A DNA stretch of 64,000 bases from Bradyrhizobium sp. CB2312. GTDB taxonomy: Bacteria; Pseudomonadota; Alphaproteobacteria; Rhizobiales; Xanthobacteraceae. Under the pieces are notes generated by a model. That model ran no database searches. It was not told the DNA's origin and saw nothing but the letters and a program-made list of their open reading frames with translations. Positions within the stretch are counted from its first letter, which is position 1, and every line of letters begins with the position of its first letter. The DNA lies in NCBI RefSeq assembly GCF_029714425.1, contig NZ_CP121668.1, positions 8,329,501 through 8,393,500 on the forward strand, given 5' to 3'. Made by a program: the position numbers and the translations under genes. Positions 56,110 to 64,000 of the stretch are shown piece by piece.

Positions 56110-57102
56110 TTACGACAACGGCGAGGCAGATCGTGCGAAATCCCCGGCAGAATGAGCTCGTTCCGAAGTGCAGATCATGGAGGCTTCTTGCCCAGTTGCC
56201 ATGCGGGTAGCTTCCTGCAACAATATCTCTCGCATCCACAGGCTTTCCGGGTCGCTATTGTGAAGGACGGGCCATTGAACCGCCTCAGTGAAGGCGGGAA
56301 ATGGCTGCGGGAGCTCCGCAATGCGAAGGGGCATTGTTCTTTGGAAATGCTTTACGAGCCCTAATGGCATCGTCCCTATGCGGTTGGTGCCCACCAGCAG
56401 GGGCGGGATCATGCTGAAGCTCTGCACGAGAATGTCGATGCGCCGATTGAGACCTAAATCGAGTAAAAGGGATTCTTCGACCGGCGTCTGGCGCGCGCCT
56501 TTGACCTTAACCGCAACGTGGCCCATCGACATATACCGATCAAATGTAAGCCCCCGTAGTAGTTGGCTGTTCGTGGAGCAGCCTACGCAGACGAGTCTCT
56601 CCTCGAATAGGGGCGCCCTGGGGTGCGCGCCGGACATGAATAATTCCGGCAAGATAACAAAATCGACTTCGCCGCGGCGGAGAAGCTCATCGTGCTCATC
56701 GGTGAGCGCGACCAGTTCGAAGCTGACGGCCGGTGCTTCTCGCGCGACGCGCTCCACGACATTTCGGAAGAATACGACTGTTATAAAATCAGAAAGGCCG
56801 ATCCTGAATCGCCGGTTCGATCGAGCTGGATCGAACATGTCCCGCGCGATAATTGAAAGATCGATGTGCGTTAGAGCCTCGCGTACAGGGGCTGCGAGTC
56901 CTTCCGCGCGTGAGGTCGGGACAAGTTCCCGCCCCCTCATCCCAAACAGCTCGTCACGGAAGTAGGATCGCAGCCGGGCAACGGCTGCGCTCATGGCCGG
57001 TTGACTAAGATTAATCTTGCGGGCCGCTGCGCTGAGGTTGCGCTCGGTCATTAGAGCATCCAGCGCGACGAGAAGATTTAGATCCAGACCTTTGAAACGC
57101 AT
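56110..57102 (-). CDS. nodD2: NodD2, LysR-family nodulation regulator
   Basis: The product is 330 aa. The LysR HTH at residues 20-45 reads [20 protein letters not shown]. The effector domain (residues 90-300) is collinear with NodD1 downstream: [40 protein letters not shown]. In Bradyrhizobium NodD2 represses nod genes and its expression depends on NolA. A NolA-like promoter lies about 350 bp upstream (57450-57480). The last 20 residues ([20 protein letters not shown]) extend beyond NodD1. Compared with NodD1, an alanine is inserted or displaced in [13 protein letters not shown]. Confidence 0.95.
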   Translation of the reverse strand: MRFKGLDLNLLVALDALMTERNLSAAARKINLSQPAMSAAVARLRSYFRDELFGMRGRELVPTSRAEGLAAPVREALTHIDLSIIARDMFDPARSNRRFRIGLSDFITVVFFRNVVERVAREAPAVSFELVALTDEHDELLRRGEVDFVILPELFMSGAHPRAPLFEERLVCVGCSTNSQLLRGLTFDRYMSMGHVAVKVKGARQTPVEESLLLDLGLNRRIDILVQSFSMIPPLLVGTNRIGTMPLGLVKHFQRTMPLRIAELPQPFPAFTEAVQWPVLHNSDPESLWMREILLQEATRMATGQEASMICTSERAHSAGDFARSASPLS

Positions 57103-57733
57103 GTCTTCTTATCCGGCACGAACGTAATTGGGCGCATACACCAAGCGATGACGGCTGCGTCTGGAGAGGTCCTTGGCTCGCACGAACGGACATCGTTTCC
57201 ATCCTACGACCGCGAAAAAGACGCTCGTGCAATGATCGCAACAATGGAGAGCAAGGCGGTAGGCCGGCCAGCAGCGGCCGGAAGCCGTCAGGAGTCCCAA
57301 AGGTGATCGGTGTCGCCGGTTCCGGCGACCCACGCGACAGGACCCGGCCGGTTGGTTAATGGCAGATCAACCCAATGTCCGGCCAGTGCCGTGAGTTCGC
57401 CAAAGCGTCCAGTCGAGAGCCGCCTAGCGCAGCTTTCATCACGGCGGTCAACCTACAACCTGACGCAGTGTGTGGTTCAAGCGATTTTATGCGACAGGCC
57501 AAACATTATTGCACTGGAGGAGGCGTGTTGTGCCGCGATAGTGCCGGGCGTCGCCTGTTTGCGGTGCAAGCGCCTCATCTGCGAGGTCACCACGCTCGAC
57601 TCGGCAAGTCTTCGCAGCCGATCGCCCGTCGCTGGCAGCTTGGCCTCAGAGACGTTGAAGTGACGAAAGCGGCCGAGTAGGTCGAAGGATTGTTAGCGTA
57701 TTTGGAACATGCCGAGAGTGGCTTACGGTGAGC
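57103..57733. other. nodD2 upstream region / nodD1-nodD2 spacer
   Basis: No gene is supported. It contains the putative NolA-type promoter reading towards nodD2. Confidence 0.5.
57450..57480 (-). promoter_or_regulatory. MerR-type (NolA-like) promoter with 19-bp spacer, upstream of nodD2
   Basis: On the minus strand TTGAAC (57480-57475) and TAGGTT (57455-57450) are separated by 19 bp. The spacer CACACACTGCGTCAGGTTG differs from the nolA spacer at only four positions. It is directed towards nodD2, 348 bp away, with no gene between. It offers a direct mechanism for the known NolA dependence of nodD2. Confidence 0.7.
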
Positions 57734-58678
57734 CTAGCAGCGCCTGCGAGTTGGAGGCTCCTGATGCCCAGATGCCATGTTGGATGCTTCCTCCAACAAT
57801 ATCCGCCGCATCCAAATGCTCGCCGGATCGGTATTGTGGAACGCAGGCCACTGCACAGCCTCGGTGAACGTGGGCAGGGCGAGCGGCGGTTCGACGATCC
57901 GCAGTGGCATCCGCTTTTCGAAGTGTTTGGCGAGTCGCAAGGGCATTGTGCCGATACGGCCTGTGTCTAACAATATCGGCGGAATCAGGCTAAAGCCCTG
58001 CACAACGATCTCAATGCGTCTCTTGACGCCGTGCTCAAGCAAGAACCACTCTTCGATGTTTGGTCTGAGCGCCCGTCCGAACTTCGCCGTAACGTGCCCC
58101 ATCGAAATGTATTTCTCGAATGTCAGCTGCCGCGATAGCTGCTTGTTCTCGCGGCATCCGACGCATACGAGGGTCTCGTCAAACAGCATCGCCTTAGGAT
58201 GCGCGCTCGACATGAACAGCTCCGGCAGAATGAGAAAATCCACCTCGCCCCGGCGGAGCAGCTCATCGGGTTCGTCGGAAAATGGCAGCAATTCGAAGCG
58301 CACCGCGGGAGCTTCCTGTGCAATACGGTCCACAATTTTGCGAAGAAAGACGATCGTCATGAAATCGGAGAGGATGAACCTGAAGCGTCGGCTCGACTGA
58401 GTAGGGTCGAACGCGTCCCGCGATATGATCGAGAGTTGGATATGCAGCAGGGCTTCGCGCACCGGACCTGCAAGCGCCTCCGCGCCTGGTGTCAGGACGA
58501 GCTCGCGACCTCGCATGGTGAACAGTTCATCGCGGAAATAGGTGCGCAGCCGCGCGATCGCAGCGCTCATAGCGGGCTGGCTCAGGTGAATTTTGCGCGC
58601 CGCCGCTGTGAGGTTGCGCTCCGTCATCAGAGCGTCGAGCGCAACGAGAAGGTTTAGATCAAGTCCCTTGAACCGCAT
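57734..58678 (-). CDS. nodD1: NodD1, flavonoid-responsive LysR-family activator
   Basis: The product is 314 aa. The N-terminal HTH is [20 protein letters not shown]. The ligand domain includes [40 protein letters not shown] and [20 protein letters not shown]. NodD1 binds the nod box and, with isoflavones such as genistein, activates nodYABCSU. It is divergent from that operon; its start lies 12 bp from the nod box, so it probably also reads its own promoter there. The length is as usual for NodD. Confidence 0.97.
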   Translation of the reverse strand: MRFKGLDLNLLVALDALMTERNLTAAARKIHLSQPAMSAAIARLRTYFRDELFTMRGRELVLTPGAEALAGPVREALLHIQLSIISRDAFDPTQSSRRFRFILSDFMTIVFLRKIVDRIAQEAPAVRFELLPFSDEPDELLRRGEVDFLILPELFMSSAHPKAMLFDETLVCVGCRENKQLSRQLTFEKYISMGHVTAKFGRALRPNIEEWFLLEHGVKRRIEIVVQGFSLIPPILLDTGRIGTMPLRLAKHFEKRMPLRIVEPPLALPTFTEAVQWPAFHNTDPASIWMRRILLEEASNMASGHQEPPTRRRC

Positions 58679-58689
58679 GTTGTAAGTCT

Positions 58690-58736
58690 ATCCATCGTGT
58701 GGATGTGTTCCATCGGAACAATCGATTTTACCAAAT
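58690..58736 (+). promoter_or_regulatory. nod box
   Basis: The 47-bp element runs from ATCCATCGTGTGGATG through CATCGGAACAATCGATTTTA to CCAAAT. It contains both NodD dyads (ATC-N9-GAT pattern) and the conserved 3' end. It faces the nod operon and lies between divergent nodD1 and nodY/K. NodD1 binding here is well established for the family. Confidence 0.96.
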
Positions 58737-59129
58737 TGCTGGACGTTGGATAGCAAACATCAGTTTGCAAAAGTAATCAGGCATACCACGATGGCTGCTG
58801 CTCGCTCACGCTGGCTCAGAGAAAAGCTCCTGGATGTGCGAGCAGCCGGCGCATCCGCTTCGAGGGCGGCCATGGGCGCGCCGTGCGAGCCGCGTCGCTT
58901 CGTCTCGATGCGAAGGTCGCTCGATAGAGACGCCAGGCAGATCTCCGTAAACCTTGGTATGCGTGTTTCATCCGTTTCCATATTGCAGGTTTACCCGCGT
59001 ACACTTGAGAGCGCGTTCAGCCGCGTTCTAGTGTCGGGAAATAGCGGCAGGCGCAGATTGCGGATGCCCAGTCATTCAGGCAGCTCTCCAAATGGCTCGC
59101 CTGTCCATCGCATTCAGGGCGCGTCGAAG
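58737..59129. other. Leader of the nod operon
   Basis: The nodY/K frame is open back to 58746 (TTG) with an ATG at 58791. This part is arginine/serine-rich and lacks protein-like character, and the transcript start is expected about 25 bp after the nod box. It is treated as mostly untranslated. Confidence 0.45.
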
Positions 59130-59471
59130 ATGTATAAGAACCAGTGTGATCTGATGCCACTCGGCTGCGCCATCGATGAGGCGCCGCGCATCGAAGGCCT
59201 GCCCGCAGACCTCAAAACGTCTCCAGAGATGTTAGACGAGGCCGAAAAGCTCCGTGGTGCAGATAGGATCTGGCTAGTCCAATCGCCTCACCGGCATCTT
59301 CCGGCCTATCTCGCGCAGGGCATTGGCCGGATGACGAGCGCGAGCCATGAGATCGCTTCGTCGCGAGCGAAGGCGCCTGGCGCGGTGCAGGCGAGGAGTG
59401 CCGCGCTCCGAGGGGCATCGCAGCGCATTTCAGTATTGATCAGCGGTTCGGCGACTAGCGAATTCGCGTGA
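59130..59471 (+). CDS. NodY/NodK-like protein of the nod operon
   Basis: It is the first gene after the nod box and the position of nodY (B. japonicum) or nodK (B. elkanii). The start is uncertain: ATG 59130 gives 113 aa ([20 protein letters not shown]), ATG 59064 gives 135 aa and ATG 58791 gives 226 aa. I chose 59130 because AGGG stands at a fitting distance and the sequence looks protein-like from there. The stop overlaps an in-frame GTG before nodA. NodY/K has no known biochemical role. I cannot tell which of the two this is. Confidence 0.6.
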   Translation: MYKNQCDLMPLGCAIDEAPRIEGLPADLKTSPEMLDEAEKLRGADRIWLVQSPHRHLPAYLAQGIGRMTSASHEIASSRAKAPGAVQARSAALRGASQRISVLISGSATSEFA

Positions 59472-59512
59472 CCATCTCCGCTCATAATTCCACTGGCGCA
59501 AGGAAGCCCGCC

Positions 59513-60145
59513 ATGAACATTGCCGCATCCCGGACTGCGGGAGCCCCTACTGCGCGCGCTCAAGTGCAGTGGAGCCTCCGCTGGGAAAGCGAACTGCGGC
59601 TCGCTGATCATGCGGAGCTCGCCGAGTTCTTCCGCAAAAGTTACGGGCCGACTGGTGCGTTCAATGCGCAGCCATTTGAGGGCAACCGAAGTTGGGCCGG
59701 TGCAAGACCTGAGGTCCGCGTAATCGGTTACGACGCGCGCGGGATAGCTGCTCACATCGGGCTACTACGCCGTTTCATTAATGTTGGTGGGGTCGATCTT
59801 CTCGTTGGCGAACTGGGGTTATATGCGGTGCGCCCGGATCTTGAAGGCCTGGGAATTAGCCAGGCAATGCGCGTGATGTATCCCATGCTGCAGCAGCTTG
59901 GGATTCCATTCGGCTTTGGCACGGTTCGGCCCGCGCTTGAGAAACATATGACCCGACTGGTCGAAAGGCAGGGGCTCGCCACCCTCATATCTGGCATTCG
60001 CGTCCGCTCCACGCATCCGGATGTCTATCCCAATTTGTCGCCGATCCGCATCGAAGACGTGATCGTGGTGGTTTTTCCGGTTGGACGCTCGATAAGCGAG
60101 TGGCCGGCCGGGACCATCATCGATCGGAACGGGCCCGAGTTATGA
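59513..60145 (+). CDS. nodA: NodA, Nod-factor N-acyltransferase
   Basis: The product is 210 aa from ATG 59513, with AGGAAG upstream; a GTG at 59468 overlapping the nodY/K stop would add 15 residues. It transfers a fatty acyl chain to the free amino group of the chitooligosaccharide made by NodC and NodB. Family blocks are [78 protein letters not shown] and [20 protein letters not shown]. It overlaps nodB by 4 nt (ATGA). Length matches Bradyrhizobium NodA. Confidence 0.97.
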   Translation: MNIAASRTAGAPTARAQVQWSLRWESELRLADHAELAEFFRKSYGPTGAFNAQPFEGNRSWAGARPEVRVIGYDARGIAAHIGLLRRFINVGGVDLLVGELGLYAVRPDLEGLGISQAMRVMYPMLQQLGIPFGFGTVRPALEKHMTRLVERQGLATLISGIRVRSTHPDVYPNLSPIRIEDVIVVVFPVGRSISEWPAGTIIDRNGPEL

Positions 60146-60801
60146 AAGAGCTTTTCCCCCTATCTGCTGTCCGTTGTGACTACGCTGACGTGAGTGGAAG
60201 TCGCCCCGTGTATTTGACCTTTGATGATGGGCCAAATCCATTTTGCACGCCAGAGGTGCTCGATGTGCTGGCGCAACATCGGACTCCGGCGACGTTCTTC
60301 GTGATCGGCACGTACGTGGCCGAACAACCTGAACTCGTTCGACGAATGATCGCGGAAGGGCACGAGGTTGCAAACCACACGATGACGCATCCGGATCTAT
60401 CCAGATGCGGACCAGCGGAGGTACGCGATGAAGTTCTGGCGGCGAGCGAGGCGATCCGTTCGGCGTGCCCGCAGGCCTCACTCAGGCACATGCGAGCACC
60501 TTACGGCATGTGGACACAAGAGGTGCTCGCTGTATCAGCGAGCGCTGGTCTCACAGCTGTGCACTGGTCTGTCGATCCGAGAGATTGGTCCCGCCCTGGG
60601 GTTGATAGAATTGTAAATTCAGTACTGGCGAGCGTTCGCCCGGGTGCAATTGTGCTCCTGCACGACGGATATCCTCCTGATGAGGAGCGACCGTGCACTG
60701 ATGCCACGCTGCGAGATCAGACCACCATCGCGCTGTCACATCTGATCCCGGCGCTACAACGGCGCGGGTTTGTAATCCGTCCACTCCCTCAAATTCACTG
60801 A
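60142..60801 (+). CDS. nodB: NodB, chitooligosaccharide deacetylase
   Basis: The product is 219 aa from ATG 60142 overlapping the nodA stop. It is a CE4 deacetylase that removes the acetyl group from the non-reducing terminal GlcNAc. Motifs: TFDDG (residues 26-30), the metal histidines in [10 protein letters not shown] (H79, H83), RAPYG (118-122) and the histidine loop LLHDGYPP (H174). All catalytic residues are present. Confidence 0.97.
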   Translation: MKELFPLSAVRCDYADVSGSRPVYLTFDDGPNPFCTPEVLDVLAQHRTPATFFVIGTYVAEQPELVRRMIAEGHEVANHTMTHPDLSRCGPAEVRDEVLAASEAIRSACPQASLRHMRAPYGMWTQEVLAVSASAGLTAVHWSVDPRDWSRPGVDRIVNSVLASVRPGAIVLLHDGYPPDEERPCTDATLRDQTTIALSHLIPALQRRGFVIRPLPQIH

Positions 60802-60817
60802 AAAAAACAGACACCCT

Positions 60818-62197
60818 ATGGACCTGCTCGCTACAACAAGCGCTGTCGCTGTTTCGTCTTATGCGCTGCTCTCGACGATCTACAAGAGCGCGCAAGCGCT
60901 TTATGCCCAACCGACGACGAACCTCCCATCGCGGCAGGACAACCTGGGACGATCGGAGCCGGTCCTTCCCAGTGTAGACGTCATCGTACCGTGCTTCAAC
61001 GAGGATCCAATCACGCTCGCCCAATGTCTGGAGTCACTTGCGAGTCAAGACTACACCGGAAAGCTACAGGTGTATGTGGTAGATGACGGATCTTCAAATC
61101 GCGACGTTGTCGCGCCTGTACACAAAATCTATGCGAACGATCCGAGGTTCAGCGTCATCTTGCTGGCAAACAACGTTGGAAAGCGCAAGGCGCAGATCGC
61201 CGCAATACGCAACTCATCCGGTGACTTGGTCCTCAACGTCGATTCGGATACGATACTTGCCGCTGACGTTGTCACGAAGCTTGTATTGAAGATGCACGAC
61301 CCGGAAGTCGGCGCGGCCATGGGTCAGTTGATAGCGAGCAACCGCAGCCAAACCTGGCTGACCAGGTTGATCGATATGGAATACTGGTTGGCATGCAACG
61401 AGGAGCGCGCGGCGCAGGCGCGTTTCGGTGCCGTCATGTGCTGCTGCGGCCCATGTGCCATGTATCGTCGCTCCGCGCTCGCCTTGCTTCTCGATCAATA
61501 CGAAGCCCAATTCTTTCGTGGGAAGCCGAGCGATTTCGGCGAGGATCGCCATCTAACGATCCTCATGCTCAAGGCGGGATTTCGAACGGAATACGTCTCG
61601 GACGCGATCGCAGCAACAGTCGTCCCGGACAGCCTTGGGCCATATCTACGCCAGCAACTCCGCTGGGCGCGCAGTACCTTCCGGGACACGTTCCTTGCAT
61701 TACGCCTGCTGCCAGAACTCGATGGCTATCTGACGCTAGACGTTGTCGGGCAAAATCTCGGCCCGTTGCTTCTCGCCCTGTCATCACTGGCTGCGCTCGC
61801 ACAGCTCCTAATCGCCGGTTCTGTACCCTGGTGGACGGGATTGACGCTTGCAGCAATGACAATGGTCCGCTGCAGTGTGGCGGCCCTTCGTGCTCGCGAA
61901 CTGCGGTTTCTCGGCTTCGCGCTCCACACACCGATCAATATCTTTCTCTTACTTCCTTTGAAGGCCTATGCGCTTTGTACCTTGAGCAACAGCGATTGGC
62001 TATCGCGCAAGGTCGCCAATGTGCCGGCCGAAGGGGAAAAGCAGTCTGTCATCCTGCACCCGAACGCTGAACCAAGTGCTGCAAGTAAATGGGGAATGTC
62101 TGGAATAATTCATAAGGCGGGGCTTTCGAGCCCTGAATCGAGCCTGACGGCAACGAAGAGTGTTTGCGGTTGCGATCGTTCGACCGCCTGCAAGTAG
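60818..62197 (+). CDS. nodC: NodC, chitooligosaccharide synthase (GT2)
   Basis: The product is 459 aa. It is a processive N-acetylglucosaminyltransferase in the inner membrane that builds the Nod-factor backbone. Motifs: VDVIVPCFNEDP, VVDDGSS, LNVDSDT, GPCAMYRRSAL, FGEDRHLTILML and the QQLRWARSTF processivity motif. One N-terminal and three C-terminal membrane segments are predicted (LGPLLLALSSLAALAQLLIA and others). The C-terminal tail beyond residue 400 is unconserved. It starts 16 nt after nodB. Confidence 0.97.
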   Translation: MDLLATTSAVAVSSYALLSTIYKSAQALYAQPTTNLPSRQDNLGRSEPVLPSVDVIVPCFNEDPITLAQCLESLASQDYTGKLQVYVVDDGSSNRDVVAPVHKIYANDPRFSVILLANNVGKRKAQIAAIRNSSGDLVLNVDSDTILAADVVTKLVLKMHDPEVGAAMGQLIASNRSQTWLTRLIDMEYWLACNEERAAQARFGAVMCCCGPCAMYRRSALALLLDQYEAQFFRGKPSDFGEDRHLTILMLKAGFRTEYVSDAIAATVVPDSLGPYLRQQLRWARSTFRDTFLALRLLPELDGYLTLDVVGQNLGPLLLALSSLAALAQLLIAGSVPWWTGLTLAAMTMVRCSVAALRARELRFLGFALHTPINIFLLLPLKAYALCTLSNSDWLSRKVANVPAEGEKQSVILHPNAEPSAASKWGMSGIIHKAGLSSPESSLTATKSVCGCDRSTACK

Positions 62198-62208
62198 GTG
62201 ATAGGCTC

Positions 62209-62838
62209 ATGATCCCGGACGCAAACCATCAGCTATTAGAGCGAGAGTTGTCTGCCGACGATCCATGGCGCCTCGACAGTAGTTCCTTCGAGCAGGAGCG
62301 ATACGCGCAAATGCTCCGGATGTCGCGTTGCAATGGAGACGTTGCGTGTGCCCTCGAAGTGGGATGTGCAGCCGGTGCATTCACCGGCATGCTGGCGCCG
62401 CTATGCGAACGGCTCACTGTGGTCGATGTCATGCCGCAGGCCATCGAGCGAGCGCGACGACGGACCAGGAAGTGGTCGCATATCACGTGGGTGACCTCCG
62501 ACATCCAGCGGTTCTCGACCATCGAGCGGTTCGATTTGATTGTCGTGGCCGAAGTTCTTTACTACCTCAAGGACATTGTTGAGATGCACGCGGCTATCCG
62601 CAACCTAGTGAGTATGCTTGCGCCAAATGGAGCTCTGATTTTCGGGTCCGCACGTGATGCCGCATGTCAACGATGGGGCCATGCTGCTGGTGCCGAAACG
62701 GTGATCGCTCTCTTCAACGAGAGCCTATCGGAGATCGAGCGTCTGCATTGCCACACCGAGTCGGTCAACGAAGACTGCTTGATCGTCCGGTTCCGGAAGC
62801 CGGGTCATTCGTCAGAACAATCAAACGTCGGCCACTAG
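62209..62838 (+). CDS. nodS: NodS, Nod-factor N-methyltransferase
   Basis: The product is 209 aa from ATG 62209 (MIPDANHQLLERELSADDPW); the frame is open a further 45 nt into the end of nodC. It is a SAM-dependent methyltransferase: motif I ALEVGCAAGAFTGMLAPL, then LTVVDVMPQAIERARRRT and FDLIVVAEVLYYLKDI. It methylates the deacetylated amino group before NodA acylation. It starts 12 nt after nodC. Confidence 0.96.
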   Translation: MIPDANHQLLERELSADDPWRLDSSSFEQERYAQMLRMSRCNGDVACALEVGCAAGAFTGMLAPLCERLTVVDVMPQAIERARRRTRKWSHITWVTSDIQRFSTIERFDLIVVAEVLYYLKDIVEMHAAIRNLVSMLAPNGALIFGSARDAACQRWGHAAGAETVIALFNESLSEIERLHCHTESVNEDCLIVRFRKPGHSSEQSNVGH

Positions 62839-62851
62839 ACCAGGGGATCGT

Positions 62852-64000
62852 ATGCGCATCTGCGGCATCAAGTTAACACATGACGGGGCAATTGCTGTCG
62901 TCGAGGACGGGCGGCTTGTCTTTTGCACCGAGCAAGAGAAGCGCGGCAACAGTCCACGCTATCAATCCGTCGAGAATCTCGATGCAGTCGTGCTCGCCTT
63001 GGCGGAGCATGGCCTGGATCCGCGGGATATCGATCAGTTCGTCATCGACGGCTGGGATGGGGAGATTGAGTCGCAGTTCCAGGTCCTAAGTGGCGCTGTG
63101 CCGATCGCGCTGAAAGGGGCGCCGTATGTCGAGCGCCATGCTGAGGGCCTTCTTGATTCCGTCGACGGCTTTGGCCTGATCCTCGGAGGCAAGGTGTTTC
63201 CATATAAGAGCTACCCGCACGTTACGGGCCACGTCGCGTCAGCATATAGCACCAGTCCCTTTGCCAGCGCGGGAAAACCCGCGTTCTGTCTGGTATGGGA
63301 TGGCTGCATCTTTCCGCGCCTTTACTATGTGGAACCCGGGGGGGCACGGTTCATCGCATCCCTGTTTCCGATGATCGGCCATGCCTATGCTGCCGCGGGC
63401 CTTCACTTCGGCCCATACAGGCAGCCAAACCGCTCCAGTTGGGATTTAGGCATCGCCGGCAAGCTGATGGCTTACATCGCGCTTGGTTCTATCGACGAAA
63501 GCATTGTGGCAGTGTTTCAGGAGCTCTATGAAAAGCGCTTCGCCGCTGACACGGAGCAGGCTCGTTGCTACCGCGCTGACATCAACAATGCAGAATCGTC
63601 GCTTGCAGCTGTGCACGACTTCTTCGAGGCAAGCGCATTGCGCCTGACGGCCAAGCGAGCGGAGGACGTCCTTGCGTCGTTTCATGTGTTCGTGGAACGT
63701 CTTCTTGTCAAGGAAATGGCGGTGGTTTTGCTGCGATACTCGTCGCTTCCGGGAGCGCGAAATCTATGTATCGCCGGAGGTTGCGGTCTCAATATCAAAT
63801 GGAACAGCGCGCTTCGTGCGGCGGGATTGTTCGATGATGTTTGGGTGCCGCCGTTTCCGAATGACAGCGGCTCGGCAATCGGCGCTGCTTGCGGCGCGAT
63901 GGCAGCGCAAAATGGCTTCGGGCCATTGGAATGGTCAGTCTACAGTGGTCCGGCCCTGCAGGACAGCCAGCTTCCGCCGGATTGGGAGGCGGCGCCATGC
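62852..64000 (+). CDS. nodU: NodU, Nod-factor carbamoyltransferase (partial, runs off right edge)
   Basis: The frame from ATG 62852 is open for 383 codons to the window end. It starts MRICGIKLTHDGAIAVVEDG as in NodU/CmcH-type O-carbamoyltransferases. It has the YPHVTGHVASAYSTSPF block with metal-binding histidines, LVWDGC, GIAGKLMAYIALG and LCIAGGCGLNIKWNSAL with DSGSAIGAACGA. It adds a 6-O-carbamoyl group on the non-reducing end of the Nod factor. It follows nodS by 13 nt. About 180 C-terminal residues lie outside the window. Confidence 0.96.
   Translation, partial: MRICGIKLTHDGAIAVVEDGRLVFCTEQEKRGNSPRYQSVENLDAVVLALAEHGLDPRDIDQFVIDGWDGEIESQFQVLSGAVPIALKGAPYVERHAEGLLDSVDGFGLILGGKVFPYKSYPHVTGHVASAYSTSPFASAGKPAFCLVWDGCIFPRLYYVEPGGARFIASLFPMIGHAYAAAGLHFGPYRQPNRSSWDLGIAGKLMAYIALGSIDESIVAVFQELYEKRFAADTEQARCYRADINNAESSLAAVHDFFEASALRLTAKRAEDVLASFHVFVERLLVKEMAVVLLRYSSLPGARNLCIAGGCGLNIKWNSALRAAGLFDDVWVPPFPNDSGSAIGAACGAMAAQNGFGPLEWSVYSGPALQDSQLPPDWEAAPC

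Noticed and set aside
1..64000. Type III secretion apparatus genes, ttsI, tRNA or rRNA genes and an island attachment site
   Set aside because: Looked for because tts boxes and effectors are present, but none was recognised in this window.

Overview
The window looks like part of the symbiosis island of a Bradyrhizobium (slow-growing soybean/legume symbiont). The right end carries the Bradyrhizobium-type nodulation cluster nolA - nodD2 - nodD1 - nod box - nodY/K - nodA - nodB - nodC - nodS - nodU, and the middle carries tts boxes (TtsI-dependent promoters of the rhizobial type III secretion regulon) with NopM- and NopD/Bel2-5-like effector genes. A symbiotic rpoN1-type sigma-54 gene and a hemN1-type gene, each with a FixK-type box, agree with this. 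Coding density is low, and decayed genes and IS remnants are common, as expected for an island.

Layout. 1-1.2 kb: hipBA toxin-antitoxin pair (hipA runs off the left edge) with a regularly spaced operator array. 1.5-8.2 kb: a complete four-gene Wadjet (JetABCD / MksFEBG-like) plasmid-defence operon. 8.2-17.8 kb: two diverged copies of a segment (MATE efflux remnant, sigma-54/NifA-type promoter debris, tts box, 82-aa protein gene) flanking rpoN, a ClpS-like gene and otsA. 18.2-20.8 kb: exported polygalacturonase (GH28) and pectin methylesterase downstream of the second tts box. 21.6-26.4 kb: a J-domain protein, a hypothetical gene and a frameshifted chemoreceptor. 27.2-37.2 kb: effector zone with a broken NopM gene, a nest of IS3/IS110/IS30 sequences, an intact NopM-like E3 ligase gene, two broken NopD/Bel2-5-like genes and four tts boxes or tts-like sites. 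37.4-55.6 kb: outer-membrane porins, hemN, a TSUP permease, a LuxR-type regulator, a flavin monooxygenase, a periplasmic binding protein, small hypothetical genes and nolA. 56-64 kb: nodD2, nodD1 and the nod operon.

Working together: NodD1 with plant flavonoids acts at the nod box to switch on nodYABCSU, whose products build the N-methylated, carbamoylated lipo-chitooligosaccharide Nod factor. NolA (MerR family) and NodD2 form the known negative branch. I find four near-identical MerR-type promoters (19-bp spacer with a partial dyad), upstream of nolA itself, nodD2, the periplasmic binding protein gene and the hemN region, which suggests a direct NolA regulon. Flavonoid signalling would also reach the tts boxes through TtsI, which is not in this window. 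The tts boxes precede the effectors and possibly the pectin-degrading enzymes. Three of the tts-box loci encode recognisably related N-terminal regions and a fourth broken one resembles them weakly; two of the four consist only of that module.

No tRNA, rRNA or CRISPR array was seen. All assignments rest on reading the sequence and on family knowledge; no database search was run.
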